DNA of 64,000 nucleotides from Numida meleagris (Eukaryota > Chordata > Aves > Galliformes > Numididae), in assembly GCF_002078875.1 (NCBI RefSeq), contig NC_034410.1:96649292-96713291 (forward strand). The letters are read 5' to 3'. The notes under the pieces are model-generated. The model was given only the letters and a program-made list of their open reading frames with translations. It was not told the DNA's origin and did no database searches. Positions within the stretch are counted from its first letter, which is position 1. Each line of letters begins with the position of its first letter. Shown here piece by piece: positions 35,047 through 45,997 of the stretch. The position numbers and the translations under genes were made by a program.

Positions 35047-38000
35047 GGACGAGCATAGATAAGTGTAGCTCATGTGGCAGCAAAGTGGAGGAGAGACGAA
35101 GAGCCTTGGCTCTACTATGGGGTTGCCTGCCACCTGTGGATCTGTGGTCTGTGCCAGAGAGTGGTGATCACTCTCTGTGTTACCACGATTCAATTTCACA
35201 GAGTGTAGCTAGGAGAGATGAAAATAAAACCAGAGGAAGTTACTTTATCTAACCTACCACTGTATTTTTTTTATGTCTTGAAAACATGCAATTGAAAGTT
35301 TTCACCCTGAACTGAAAGGAATTGGCTCGGCTCTAGGATCAGCAAGGCAATGGATATTTTTATTTATAATTTGTTATTGTTGTTGTTTGGCTGTTTGATG
35401 TTTGTTATTTTATTTGTTTGTTTACAGTAGTGGTCATGGTGCCTGAGCCTTGCTGGAACACGTCCTCAGAATTTCCACTAAGCAGTGATGCAGTCAGGCT
35501 GGATCATCCTCATGCAAACTGCATAAATGGTGAGTCAAACTACTGAATTTAAATTTATTACTGTTCAAACTGTGGGTTCAGAGAAGCAGGAATACAGGCC
35601 ACTATTTATGGTTTCCACTTCATTTGATGCACAAGAACCCATACATAGGGTTTACATAGATATGAAGTAGATAAGAACAGTAATTCAATCCCAATTCCTA
35701 TCAAAAATTGACATAGTTTACCTTTCTTTCCCACTTTAATGGGAAAACAACCAATGCAAACTGAAGAGCAGTTCAACAAGTATTGACTCCACATGGAAAG
35801 ACTAACCTGCCTTCTCCTATCCAAGGGACAGAGAAAGCTCCACAGCCTGGAGGAGGAGACACTTCAGACACAGGGAAAAAGCAAAGGTTTGGCTCCATTT
35901 CCAGCCAAGAAGCACCACCTCTCCTTGGCCAGTTCACCTCTGATTTTGTTTAATTCCTGGCCACACTGGGTAAAAGACAGAGGTCAGATTCTCGGAGATA
36001 TTTCCTAAGCCTTGCTCACCTTTGGGGGGAAAACCAGCACCTACCATTGTCTTGGAAGACTTGAACCAAAGATTTTTATGTCAATGGGAAGACTCCTGCT
36101 GACCCTAGAGCTCTTTGGGCTGCTCCTCCATCTAAAGCATGGAGCAATTTGGCCACAGTTGTTTGGAAAATGGAATGTGGTATTTTGCATCAACGTCTGT
36201 TTTATGCTACACCCCACACAGAACATATTGCAATAGTTAGCTAATATTTACTGGGGGTGTATCACAGCAACTATTGTTGCATTGGAAAGAACGTGCAAAG
36301 CACAAGTAGATAGAAAACAGTTTTTCTCCTATGCAGCTGCCCCACAGCAATGAGTCCACTAAGACATGAAAGAAAGGCACTCTCAATCAAAAAGGAAAGG
36401 TGTAACTTTACATTTGTCATTTGTACCTCCTTCTCTTCCTCTCCTTGCTAACTCACAGATGAGGTTAGGTTACCAGAAAGCTGGGCTTCTACCATCACTA
36501 TTACATGTTACTACACATCATTATACCCCACCCACATTTGAAATAGCAGTCTCCTGCACGAAGAAAGTGCCCAGCCACCCAAACAACTAAATAATCTTGC
36601 ATCTCCAAGTATCAAACAAGCAAACCCCACTCCGCTATTTACAAGTGTACCTCATACAGGTAGCACTTTTCTCCTTATGTGCAGTATCTTGTCCTTACCA
36701 CTCACTATTGAGTGTTATTTCTCTTAAAAGCCTGCTTCTACCTGCATCGCTACAGATCAATAACATCCTCATGCAACAAGGTTTGCAAAAACAGACTGCA
36801 GGTTTGTCCACCTGCATAAATATTTGCATGTTCAAACCCTTCTGCTGTAAATTTCTAAGGCCTGATGTGCTAATAGGTATTCCAACTACACTGATGTCTT
36901 CGGAAAGAATGCCATGTGAATTAATGGCTTCACATTAAAGTGGTGATGACATGAGAGCTGAATCGGGCTTCTGACTCTTTTACCAACCTATGGCACTTAA
37001 TATCTGTGTCCAAAGTTACTAAGATGAAGAGATAAAAAGTCCAAAGGAGCAGTGAAATAAGCTTCATAGAACTATTTCCTCTTTCAGGTCCTTGGAAACC
37101 TGTCTGTGTCATTACCGACATTTAACTAAGTCTAGCATGAATGTTAGCAAAAGGCTTGAAGAGAAATATATTTCAACAAACTGTCTCCTGAAGAAACAAA
37201 AAAACTTCTAAGATGCAATACAAGGAGAAATGGGGAAGAGGTCTGAGATTTTAGAGGAAGAAAAGCGATGTGGAAGAGGAGGGAGGACAAGTCTTGCCTG
37301 CAGGCCATAATAGCTTTAAAAGAGGTACAGTGTTAGATCTGGGGAACTTCTTGGTCCCCTTGTTTTATTATTAATTGTGTTTTGAAATAGCCATTTATAA
37401 AAGAAATCTATGTTGTACACTGTTTATTACTAACACATGTCTCACGCTTGGCAAACAAGGCAGCTTGGGAATGACAGTTTCCAAATAATCAACACCATCA
37501 CCAAAAAGTGCCTGTATTTTTGCTTTGGGTTCAATAATATGTTTTTTCCCCCTAAACAAGATAGCTTTCTCATGCCAGTGTCAAATGGAATGTATTAAGC
37601 TTTAACGATGGCTCAGAAGATCATGGGCTGCAGAGGCAGGGCTGGTGGTGTGAGAGCGCATCTTGGACCTTAGGACAAACAGCTGCATGCGTACCAGCCA
37701 CAGACACTGCTCAGCAGATAGGGGCCTCTGGGCATTGACTACAATACAAGTAATGCACTGGAGCAGCATGCTTTGGCAAGCCCAGCCTGAAACTTTGAAG
37801 AGATCTGGGAGCCAATCACAAAACATTCCGCAACACGCATTCCTCAGAGCAAGCAGTAAGAACTGTGGAGAATAAAGGTAGTGCAGGACATGAAGTGGCC
37901 AGTTTATGGCCCACCAAAGAGCCCCCCAATTTTTTTTTTTTACGTACACAGGGGGTACCTGTATGAAATGAAGAAGAAGTGAGGAGGAACATTTGAAACA

Positions 38001-38805
38001 TCTGCCTTTCTTTCCCCTCAACATATACATGCCAATATAGATGGGCACCACAATGACAGAGATAAGATAGGGGCTGTGCAGCCCAGTGGCCCCCTTGCCT
38101 TCTCCAAAAAGCACAGCAATGTAGTAGGCAGTGCAGGAAATGCTCTGGCCACTAACTTCTGCCCACTTGTTCCCAGCAAAGCCATGCTCAAACCCTTCAT
38201 CTTTCTAATAGACATGTCCAATAGCCAGGGAATGCAGATAAACCACTCATCTATTCTTTGGTCTCCCTCCCTCCCATTCAACTTTCACTGATGCAAAGAA
38301 CACACTTAAAAATACATAGCCCAGCCATTATCAAGATGGTGATTTGAGGGTATGTCTAGGACATTCCAGGTGCTCTGGAACAGAGACCATCACATTTATT
38401 TGTTTATTATGTTTCTCATTTGGCCTAACCAAGCTTTTCAATGATATTTCATTCATCAGAACCCAACAGTACAGCCAGGTATCTGCTATGGGAAGACCCA
38501 CTGTAGAAAGCACATAGCTTGGAGACAGGATTAGCACCATAGTAGAGGAAGCAGACGAGGAGTGAGCACTGTCATTTATTAGGACAGGAAGCATAGATTT
38601 CAAGTGTTGGAGAAATCGTGGATAAGGGAATAATGACAAACATCCACCAAAAGTGCTGAGGATTATGATTGGGATTTACCTCATTCAACATTAAACTTCC
38701 AAAAGTTTGTCTTACAGTCTGTGTGCATTGTTCTGCCTCTCTGTGTAGAAACTCCTAAAGAGCAGTTTAGCTTCAACAGCTCAGGCTGCCTGGATCTCTC
38801 CAGGG
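35047..38805. other. Unique sequence with an unexplained open-frame cluster
   Basis: No identifiable gene. T/TTG-rich low complexity occurs at about 35355-35425. From about 37600 to 38700 the minus strand holds several long, partly hydrophobic open frames in different phases, described under findings; I cannot assign them to a known protein. A run of A/T (T11) lies at 37931-37941 within the longest of them. Confidence 0.45.
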
Positions 38806-39560
38806 CCACTCCAAATGTGTCCTTACTGAGGCAGAGTAGAGGGAGAGGATAGCCTCCCTCAACCTGCTGGCCACACTGTTTTCAGTGCACCCCAGGATAT
38901 CATTGGCCTTCTTGGCCACAAGGGCACACTGCTGGCTCATGGCGAACCTGTTATCCACCAGGACACCCAGGTCCTTCTCTTCAGAGCTCCTCTCCATCAA
39001 GTCAATCCCTAACCTGTACTGATGCGTATGGTTATTCCTCCCCAGGTGTAGGACTCTACGTTTGCTCTTGTAGAACTTCATCAGGTTCCTCTCCACCCAA
39101 TTCTCCAACCTAACTAGGTATTACTGAATGGCAGCACAGCCTTCTGGTGTGTCAGCCACTCCTCCCAGCTTTGTATCATCACCAAATTTGCTGAGGGTGG
39201 ATTCTATCCTGTCATCCAGATCAGTGATGATGATGTTAAACAAGACTAGACCCAACACCAACCCCTGGGGAACAGCAGTAGCTACAGGCCTCCAGTCAGA
39301 CTCTGCACTGCTGATCACAACACTCTGAGCTCTGCCAGTCAGCCAGTTCTCAATCCACCTCACTGTCCACTCATCTATCCCACCCTTCTTAAGCTTACCT
39401 AAAAGGATGTTATGAGAAACAGTGTCAAAAGCCTTGCTGAAGTCAAGGCAGACAATATCCGTTGCTCTCCTCTCATCTACTCAGGCAGTCATGACATCAG
39501 AGGAGGCTACCAGGTTGGGAGAGCATGACTTTCAGTTGGTGCATCCACACTGACTGGCAA
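38806..39560 (-). mobile_element. CR1 LINE, near-open reverse transcriptase segment
   Basis: About 755 bp of CR1 ORF2 on the minus strand. The frame reads DIVCLDFSKAFDTVSHNILL (RT motif A region, catalytic D in FSKAFD), then WIENWLTGRAQSVVI, VPQGLVLGLVLFNI (motif B region, normally PQGSVLGPVLFN), FGDDTKLGGVADTPEG (motif C, normally FADD), and after a single in-frame stop at 39121-39123 continues in the same phase with LENWVERNLMKFYKSK, RVLHLGRNN, EEKDLGVLVDNRFAMSQQCA and NSVASRLREAILSLYSASVR. The CR1 match stops near 38806, before the ORF2 C-terminus, 3' spacer and tail. Loss of the 3' end is not produced by normal LINE truncation, so a later deletion or rearrangement is likely. Dead copy. 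Confidence 0.95.
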
Positions 39561-42500
39561 CATGGTAACCTTCTTTTCCTCTACATAACCTTCCTGTGAG
39601 ATGGCATTTTGCAATTAAGCTCCCCACATGTGCCTTTCTTCCTGCTGGGGATGATGCTCCTGCTGTGGCTTCATGCTCCTGCCATTATACAGATCTTGAA
39701 CCTATGGCCTTGCTTCTGTGGAGAAAGGCTAATGGCATGTGTTTTGTCAGTGCAAGCACTCTTCCTTTAAATGAACTGTATGCAAATGTCTTCTTTCCTT
39801 AAAGCTTATGCTTCAGGCACACTGCAGGCTGGATGTAATGCTGCTGATTAGCTGGCTTTCTTTTCCAACTTACCTGAGAAAGGTGCACTGTTAGCCTAAT
39901 CCACCACAGTGTGTGAAAAGACAAAGATTATCTGTAGCTCATTTAATAAGCATTGTTAGCTTTCTGTCATAATGGTTTATTTATCAAAATATACTGATTC
40001 TTACACCTTAAAAATAATTGCTGTCTTTGGAATACCTACCAACTTTTCAGTGGAAATATATCTTCCACACTTTCTTTTCCCTTACTTTCAGTCAGCTCTT
40101 ACACCCCATGTACGAACCCTGAGAAGATCTAGTAGCCTTAAAAGTCTAGGTCTGACAAGAGTTGAAAAATCAGAGAGCACTGTGTCATACATACCAAACT
40201 GATGGACAGCATTTTTACAGTGTTATATTTCTCCTAAAATAATTTTTAAAGAGAAAAGGTACATTCCCCTGAAAAGTTGAGGATTCACAAAAAATCTCAG
40301 CTGCTACACATAAATAAAAGCAACACTCTCTCTTTTAATGCTTCTGAGAATAAAGCTCAGTTTTGTATAAAATAAGGGCCCTACACCCCTGCTCTGGTGA
40401 GGATTGCCAGTCACTAAAAAGGTGTTGCGCTGGTGGGAAGAGAATGGGGCAGGACCGAAGGACCTATGTCATCTATTTAGCTGAAGTATGTTGAGATAAT
40501 TCCCTGCCACATCCATCTGAATCACTTGTTTTTGCATTTTATCAAAATTCTCAGTAGTTCAAAACCAGAAAGATCCCCGTAGATATCCAATTTATTCTGC
40601 ACTCTTTTCAACTGTTTCCCCACCATTTTCTGCTCTATGCCTCCTCCTTCGAGCTTTTTTTTGTCCTCTGGAGGCCTGCTCTTTCCACAATAAGGTTAGT
40701 CGCCACTGCTGTAGGTATAGCTCTTGATATCCAAATCTGTTCTCCTTCTTACACCACATGAAAGTCGCAGCTAAACTACAGAAAAAACAGAGGGGTGGAA
40801 AACCTGGTAGTGTGCATACCATCAAAGTGCTAGGAGAACAAAGCTTAAATGACAAGTCCTTAATAATTCACCTGTGACTATTTTTCTGAATTCTTACACA
40901 CTCTGGCGTGAAATGACTGTATTTTATTGTGTTACATTTGACACTTCAACTCTGGCCTTTGGTTTTAATGAGAATGCCCTTCGTCTATAGCTGCTTTTTC
41001 TCCTTTTCTTTGATTCATTAGTTGTTTACTGCAGGCTATTAACAACCTGAGAACTAGCTTTAATCCACAGCCAGAGTCTTTAAATATAATACATCATCAA
41101 CAGGTAATTATTCACTTTGAACTCTTTCCTCCTTTTTTCTTAGCCCTGTGAGGTGATGTCTGGGGCTTTAAAGAATGGTAACAGAGTTCTTCCATCAAAG
41201 CATTAAAATTAGTAACACAAATGTCAAGAAGTTAATTTGCATACTTTACACACAAGGATGGCCAATCTTTTTTTCTTTTTTTTTTCATTCCTGCTACAGC
41301 TCTGGAAAGCTTTTGATGCTTTTGATGCTTTTGCAATAACAATTGCTTGACAATTTATTAATGGTTAACTGCACTATAAATGCTCTGTACTATAAGTTCA
41401 CTAGGAGCCTTTGCCCCCTTCATCCATGCTCAACAGGATTTTATTTCAGTCATCCCATTCAGTTATTTGAGCAGTCAGCTCAGAAATCTAAAGTTGTACA
41501 TTAAAATTCAGGACTTGCGCCTCTAAATACACAAAAGCACAGGTTCACAGCGTTGTGCTGAGTCCTGAGGTCTTTGACTCAGGTTCTTTGGCTTCATTTC
41601 AGGACAGTCCTTAAGACCATGACTAAGTGCTTCTGTACTTAAGGCTTTCCCAAGTGCTATCCAATACTGGTATATGTTTCCTGAACTAAGATCTTTGTGT
41701 GCACACTTGCAGAACTGCTTGGGTCAATCCCAGATGCACAAAGAAACACATAGGTAGGATATATGCGACAACTTGCCTTCACAGACAGAAGGCAGAAAGG
41801 CAGTCTGTGTTCTGCAGTACAGTGTACTTTCATCTGAAGCAATTCTCAGACTTGGAAAGTCAAGTACATAACATCATGGGGAACTCCTGAGATTTTTTCG
41901 TTGCTGTTGCAGTGCTCTCTTTTAATCTTTTCTGCAGGATTTTATAATTTTTGTTTCTAAACATCCCCAGAAATAATTTCCAAGGAGCAACTGACCCATG
42001 AATGCAAGACAGTTGCATTTATTGAGAGAGTGCTACCTCCACAGGTCATCCTTATGTCCAGAGGCCATAGTTGACTGTAACCATGTATTTGGGGTGCTCT
42101 GAGAAGTGGCTTCCAGCAAAAGTGGCACTGGGTATGTGGATTTTTAAAAGATTTCCTTATACATTTGCCTGTCTTTCACACACACACAATGCACAGAGGC
42201 AGACCGCTGCTCCACTAGCTCCCAGGAGTTACCAGCAGAATGAGCAATGTGACTCAGGTACTCAGTTTCTGGACATGGCCATTTTGATCATGACTGCATG
42301 ATCAGAAAGCAGTGAAAGAAAACAATGACTTCCCAAATGCATATGAAGAAGCCAAGAGACAAGTTTTCCACCACGCTTCCATTCTTAAGGAGGTAAGCGA
42401 ATTATGGAAGAAATGCTGCACCCACCGATTAGGCCAACTGATAGCACCAGCAAGTGGCTCACCACAAGTGGAATAAACCAGCAAGAATCTGGAGCCCTGC

Positions 42501-43193
42501 AGGAAGGCAAGCCTGACCGCTCCTCATCTTCTCCTGATAAGTAATCCACAGAGCCATAAGAGAAATGTGTGCTCACTGTGAAGTTACAATTATGAAAATG
42601 AAGCAGACAATGAACCACATACTTGCTTTTGAGGAAGATCTAAAAGCTTCTCCAGACTGAAGAGCAATAGCTAAAAAAGTTTTATCTTTGCTAGCATCAT
42701 AAAAAAGGTTGTAAGCTGAATATACTACAAAGTCATTGCCTTCGTCCCTCTATCTCTGTCTGTGATGTCTTTAAATTGAAAAAACCTGTTGGCTTGAGTT
42801 CTTAAAACCCCAGATAAAAGCTTTGATTTGTTAATTAAATTTTTACTGCTATCTGCATTTGATATCTCAGGCAAATTGTATCCGCTTGCAACAACAAAAA
42901 ACTCACATCAAAGGAGAACTCCACCTCCATGACCTGTAATTACAGAATTTACTGCTCGGTGACACTGACTGCAAGATGCACCTGCCAGGCAGCCTGATGT
43001 ACTATCTACACCTAAAACAAAGCCATTTCATTGAAGCAGGGTGAGCCATTATATGCCATACAAAAGGTTTATATTTAGTAAGGAACTGGCTTGGTGCATT
43101 CCTTGTCCTGAGATTGATGGGAATTTCTGATAACAAGGTTTTTTTCTATGTTACCACACTAAATTGGGGATGAGGGTGAGCTCCCGCAGAGAA

Positions 43194-43404
43194 AGACAGA
43201 GCTAGGAGGAAAAGGAAAAGAAAAGAGGATGGGAAGGTAAATGGAATTAAAAAGGAAGGGCAGAAAGAGGAAAGAAATTAAAAATCAATTAGGTGGTTGA
43301 AAAACAAAAATGATAAAAGCTACTCACTTAAAGAAAACAGTATTAGTAAGCATAGGGAAGGAAAAAGAAGGGAAAGAAGAGTTAAAGCAAGAGAGGAAAA
43401 CAGG
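43194..43404 (+). repeat. Purine-rich low-complexity stretch
   Basis: The plus strand is strongly enriched in A and G over about 210 bp (for example GGAGGAAAAGGAAAAGAAAA and GGGAAGGAAAAAGAAGGGAA), interrupted around 43285-43340 by more ordinary sequence. It is imperfect, with no fixed unit, and produces a lysine/arginine/glutamate-rich artefactual open frame at 43297-43575. Confidence 0.7.
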
Positions 43405-43892
43405 TTAGAGATCTGCAGGAATCAAATTTTTCCAGATCCACCATTCTCCCCTTCAAACACTCGCACAGGCAACACAGAAACCCCAAATTTGTGTCAGTGC
43501 ACTCTTTGGCTCCTATTTGTTTTCCTTGAAACAAAACTTAGGAGCCTTCCTTTGAGCCCCAGAAGTTGTTATTAGTGTTTATGTTTGGGAAACAAAACAC
43601 AAAGAAGGAAAATACAGTAACACACTGAATGGGCATGATGGATAGGAATTTTCCCTGGAGTCATGAATATATGGAAATATCCATAAAACAGAAGAAGCAA
43701 TAATTTTGTTGAAAAAAAAAAAATACCAACAAATTTTCTGTTAGGGAAACCAATATGGTAAATTCCTGCCAGAAGACTTTTATCAATACTGCTTCAGAGA
43801 TGGCAGGGACTTCCAAGCTGGCAGCCAAAAAATATCTAGTTTAGTTCTCTCACATGGATCACGGTCCAAAGCAAACCTTAATGCATAAATAA

Positions 43893-43922
43893 ATGAATAA
43901 TAAAATAATAATAATAATAATT
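43893..43922 (+). repeat. AAT-type microsatellite, short and imperfect
   Basis: TGAATAATAAAATAATAATA is followed by further ATA units, giving about six consecutive AAT-type triplets after a more degenerate AAAT start. It may be variable in length between individuals. No associated gene. Confidence 0.8.
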
Positions 43923-44245
43923 AGTTTAATATATTGCTCATCCTGATTTATTATTTACTCTTTTTTTTTTCTGTAGGCCCAGGATTTTGCTTCTCACATC
44001 CCTTTAGCCTCAGGGAACACTGATTAAACAACGTCACTGAAAAGCATGGGGTGAGGTATATGGTGGGGTAAAGAGTCTGTAGACATCAAAGCCTTTCTCT
44101 GTTTTCACTGGAACTTCAAAATACTGCTGAAATATTTGCTAAACCCAGTTGATGTGATATCTCTGAAACATCAAACTGAAAAGCAAAGGCAACAGCAACC
44201 TGGGTTTGCAAACTGGAGTGCCACCAAGGCACTCTTCACAACTGC

Positions 44246-44712
44246 CATGCCCCAAAATAGGACAACATCTGGAGCATGTCCAGAGAAGGGCAACAAAGCT
44301 GTGAATGGGCCAGCAGCAAAAATCTTATTCCTATGGGGAGCAGCTGAGGGAACTGGGATTGCTCGGTCTGGAGAAGAGGAGGCTCAGGGGAGACTTTACA
44401 ACTACCTGAAAGGGGGCTGTGGCGAGGTGGGGGTTGGCCTCTTCTCCCAGGTAACAGCGATGAGAGGGAATGGCCTTAAGTTGTGCCAGGGGAGGTTCAA
44501 GCTGGATATTAAGGAAAATTTATTCTCAGAAGGAGTGGTGGGGCACTGGAACAGGCTTCTCAGGGAGGTGGTGGAGTCACTGTCGTTGGAGGTGTTCAAG
44601 AACCGTGTGGATGTGGCACTGAGGGACGTGGGTTAGTGGGGATGGTGGGGATGGGCTGATGGTTGGACTAGATGATTTTAGTGGTCTTTTCTAACCTTCT
44701 GTGATTCTATGA
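44246..44712 (+). mobile_element. CR1 LINE, about 470 bp, open ORF2 C-terminus
   Basis: A plus-strand CR1 starting within the C-terminal third of ORF2. The open frame at 44136-44636 contains [20 protein letters not shown] and later [54 protein letters not shown] and [12 protein letters not shown], ending at the normal ORF2 stop; an upstream frame shift is visible because [13 protein letters not shown] sequence is replaced by ACPEKGNKA. The 3' spacer (GATGGTGGGGATGGGCTGAT, TTAGTGGTCTTTTC) and tail (GTGATTCTATGAC) complete it. The N-terminal 40 or so codons of the open frame lie outside the CR1 and are chance. Same type as the copies at 30.5 and 56.0 kb. Confidence 0.95.
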
Positions 44713-45682
44713 CTTGCCAATATCCTGATGCATGGCCCCTCTGGACTTTGCCACTGTGTCCAATTTAATGAAAAAAAACATCAAATATTCATAAGGGGTA
44801 AGAGAGGAAAAGGGCACATGTGGTTGGTATGAGTGTCTCATTGTCAGAAAACAGTTGAAGGCTAGAAACCAGCACTGGTCTTGCTGTTGGGAACTACAGT
44901 TGTCAGCAGCTGTCACGGCATGGGTCAGGGAGCCTTTAAGCCAGGAGTACTGACACTGTTCTAGGAATTTCCCAAAACCCAGAGGAGCTGCACATGGGTG
45001 AGAACTGACCTGATATTCTAGCTGCCATTTTTCCATTACAATGAAGGCTCTGGGTGAGGGGATGCTCTCCTCATGCTCAGGTAGCCTGGGAAGATTTGGG
45101 GGGCGGAGGCAGGTGAGGTGCTCCCCATAGAGGATACAGACTGAGCTGACATGCAGGAGCACAGCAGGTAGGTGAGAATAAGGAATGTGGTGAAGCTGTT
45201 GAGAGATTTTGTTTTCAGGCAAATAGAAACACATATGCACTCACCTTAGCTGGATTCAGCCTGATGTCACGAAGTGGGAGCAAAATTATCATAATCAGTA
45301 ACCTTAAAGGACCTAGAAAAAGTGAGAGGACTCACAAACCTCCCACAAAAGATCACTGAAGTGCATTTGAAGTGTCATTTTGCAAGAGTAGTAAAGTATT
45401 TTTAAGCTCCACAAAGAGCAAAGGAGCAGAAACACAAAGGTTGACTTTCCAAATATTGTGAGTAACATCAAAGGGCAGTCAATAACAGTGAGTATTAGAA
45501 GGAACCAAACACAAACTTGGCAGAAGCAGGAGTCCCACTCCCTGAGTGAAGAGGTCTCTACCTAAATTGTATGGAGGGTCCTAGATCACATTGGACAAGT
45601 ACGAGCTCGTCTTTTATTTCTAGAAGAAGCCACTGCATCGCACCTCTATGGGTGTCTGGGACTCTTGCATGAAGATAGAGAC
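44713..45682. other. Spacer between CR1 copies, contains a long chance-like open frame
   Basis: Between two CR1 elements. A 177-codon minus-strand open frame (44707-45240) is the longest non-CR1 frame in the window, but it runs to the edge of the adjoining CR1 tail, has no domain, signal or splice context that I recognise, and is within what chance allows in 64 kb on two strands. Nothing else was recognised. Confidence 0.45.
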
Positions 45683-45997
45683 CATAGAATCACAGAATGG
45701 CTTGGGTTGGAAGAGACCGTAAAGCCCACCTAGTCCCAAGCCCTGGTGTGGGCAGGGCTGCCATTCACCAGCTCAGCTGCCCAGGGCCCCATCCAACCTG
45801 GCCTTGAGCGCCTCCAGGGATGGGGCACCCACAGCCTCTCTGGGCAGCCTGTGCCAGGGCCTCACCAATCTCTGAATACAGAATTTCTTCCTAACACTTA
45901 ACCTAAACTTCCCCTCTTTTAGTTTAAAGCCACTTCCCCTTGTCCTATCATTATCAGATCATGCAAAAAGTCCATATCCCTCCTGCTTTTGTTATAA
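45683..45997 (-). mobile_element. CR1 LINE, about 315 bp 3' end
   Basis: The plus strand reads CCATAGAATCACAGAATGGC, TTGGGTTGGAAGAGACCGTA, then the spacer GGTGTGGGCAGGGCTGCC, AGCTGCCCAGGGCCCCATCC, GCCTCCAGGGATGGGGCACC and TCTCTGGGCAGCCTGTGCCA, and continues through TTTCTTCCTAACACTTAACC and CCACTTCCCCTTGTCCTATC to about 45997. It is one of the best-preserved 3' ends in the window and matches the type common in galliform birds. It is 5'-truncated upstream of the C-terminal block, and no long frame remains. Confidence 0.95.

Larger units (their letters stand above)
39561..44245. other. Unique non-coding sequence with simple repeats
   Basis: No gene was recognised. Local structure includes a 9-bp unit GCTTTTGAT repeated about 2.8 times at 41309-41333, a short CA run at 42178-42187, a purine-rich stretch at 43194-43404, A12 at 43712-43723 and an AAT repeat at 43893-43922 (the last two larger ones listed separately). 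Open frames are short (92 codons or fewer). Confidence 0.5.

Noticed and set aside
44707..45240. 177-codon minus-strand open frame, the longest outside CR1
   Set aside because: It ends in the tail of the neighbouring CR1, has no recognisable domain, and one frame of this length is expected by chance in 64 kb read in six phases.
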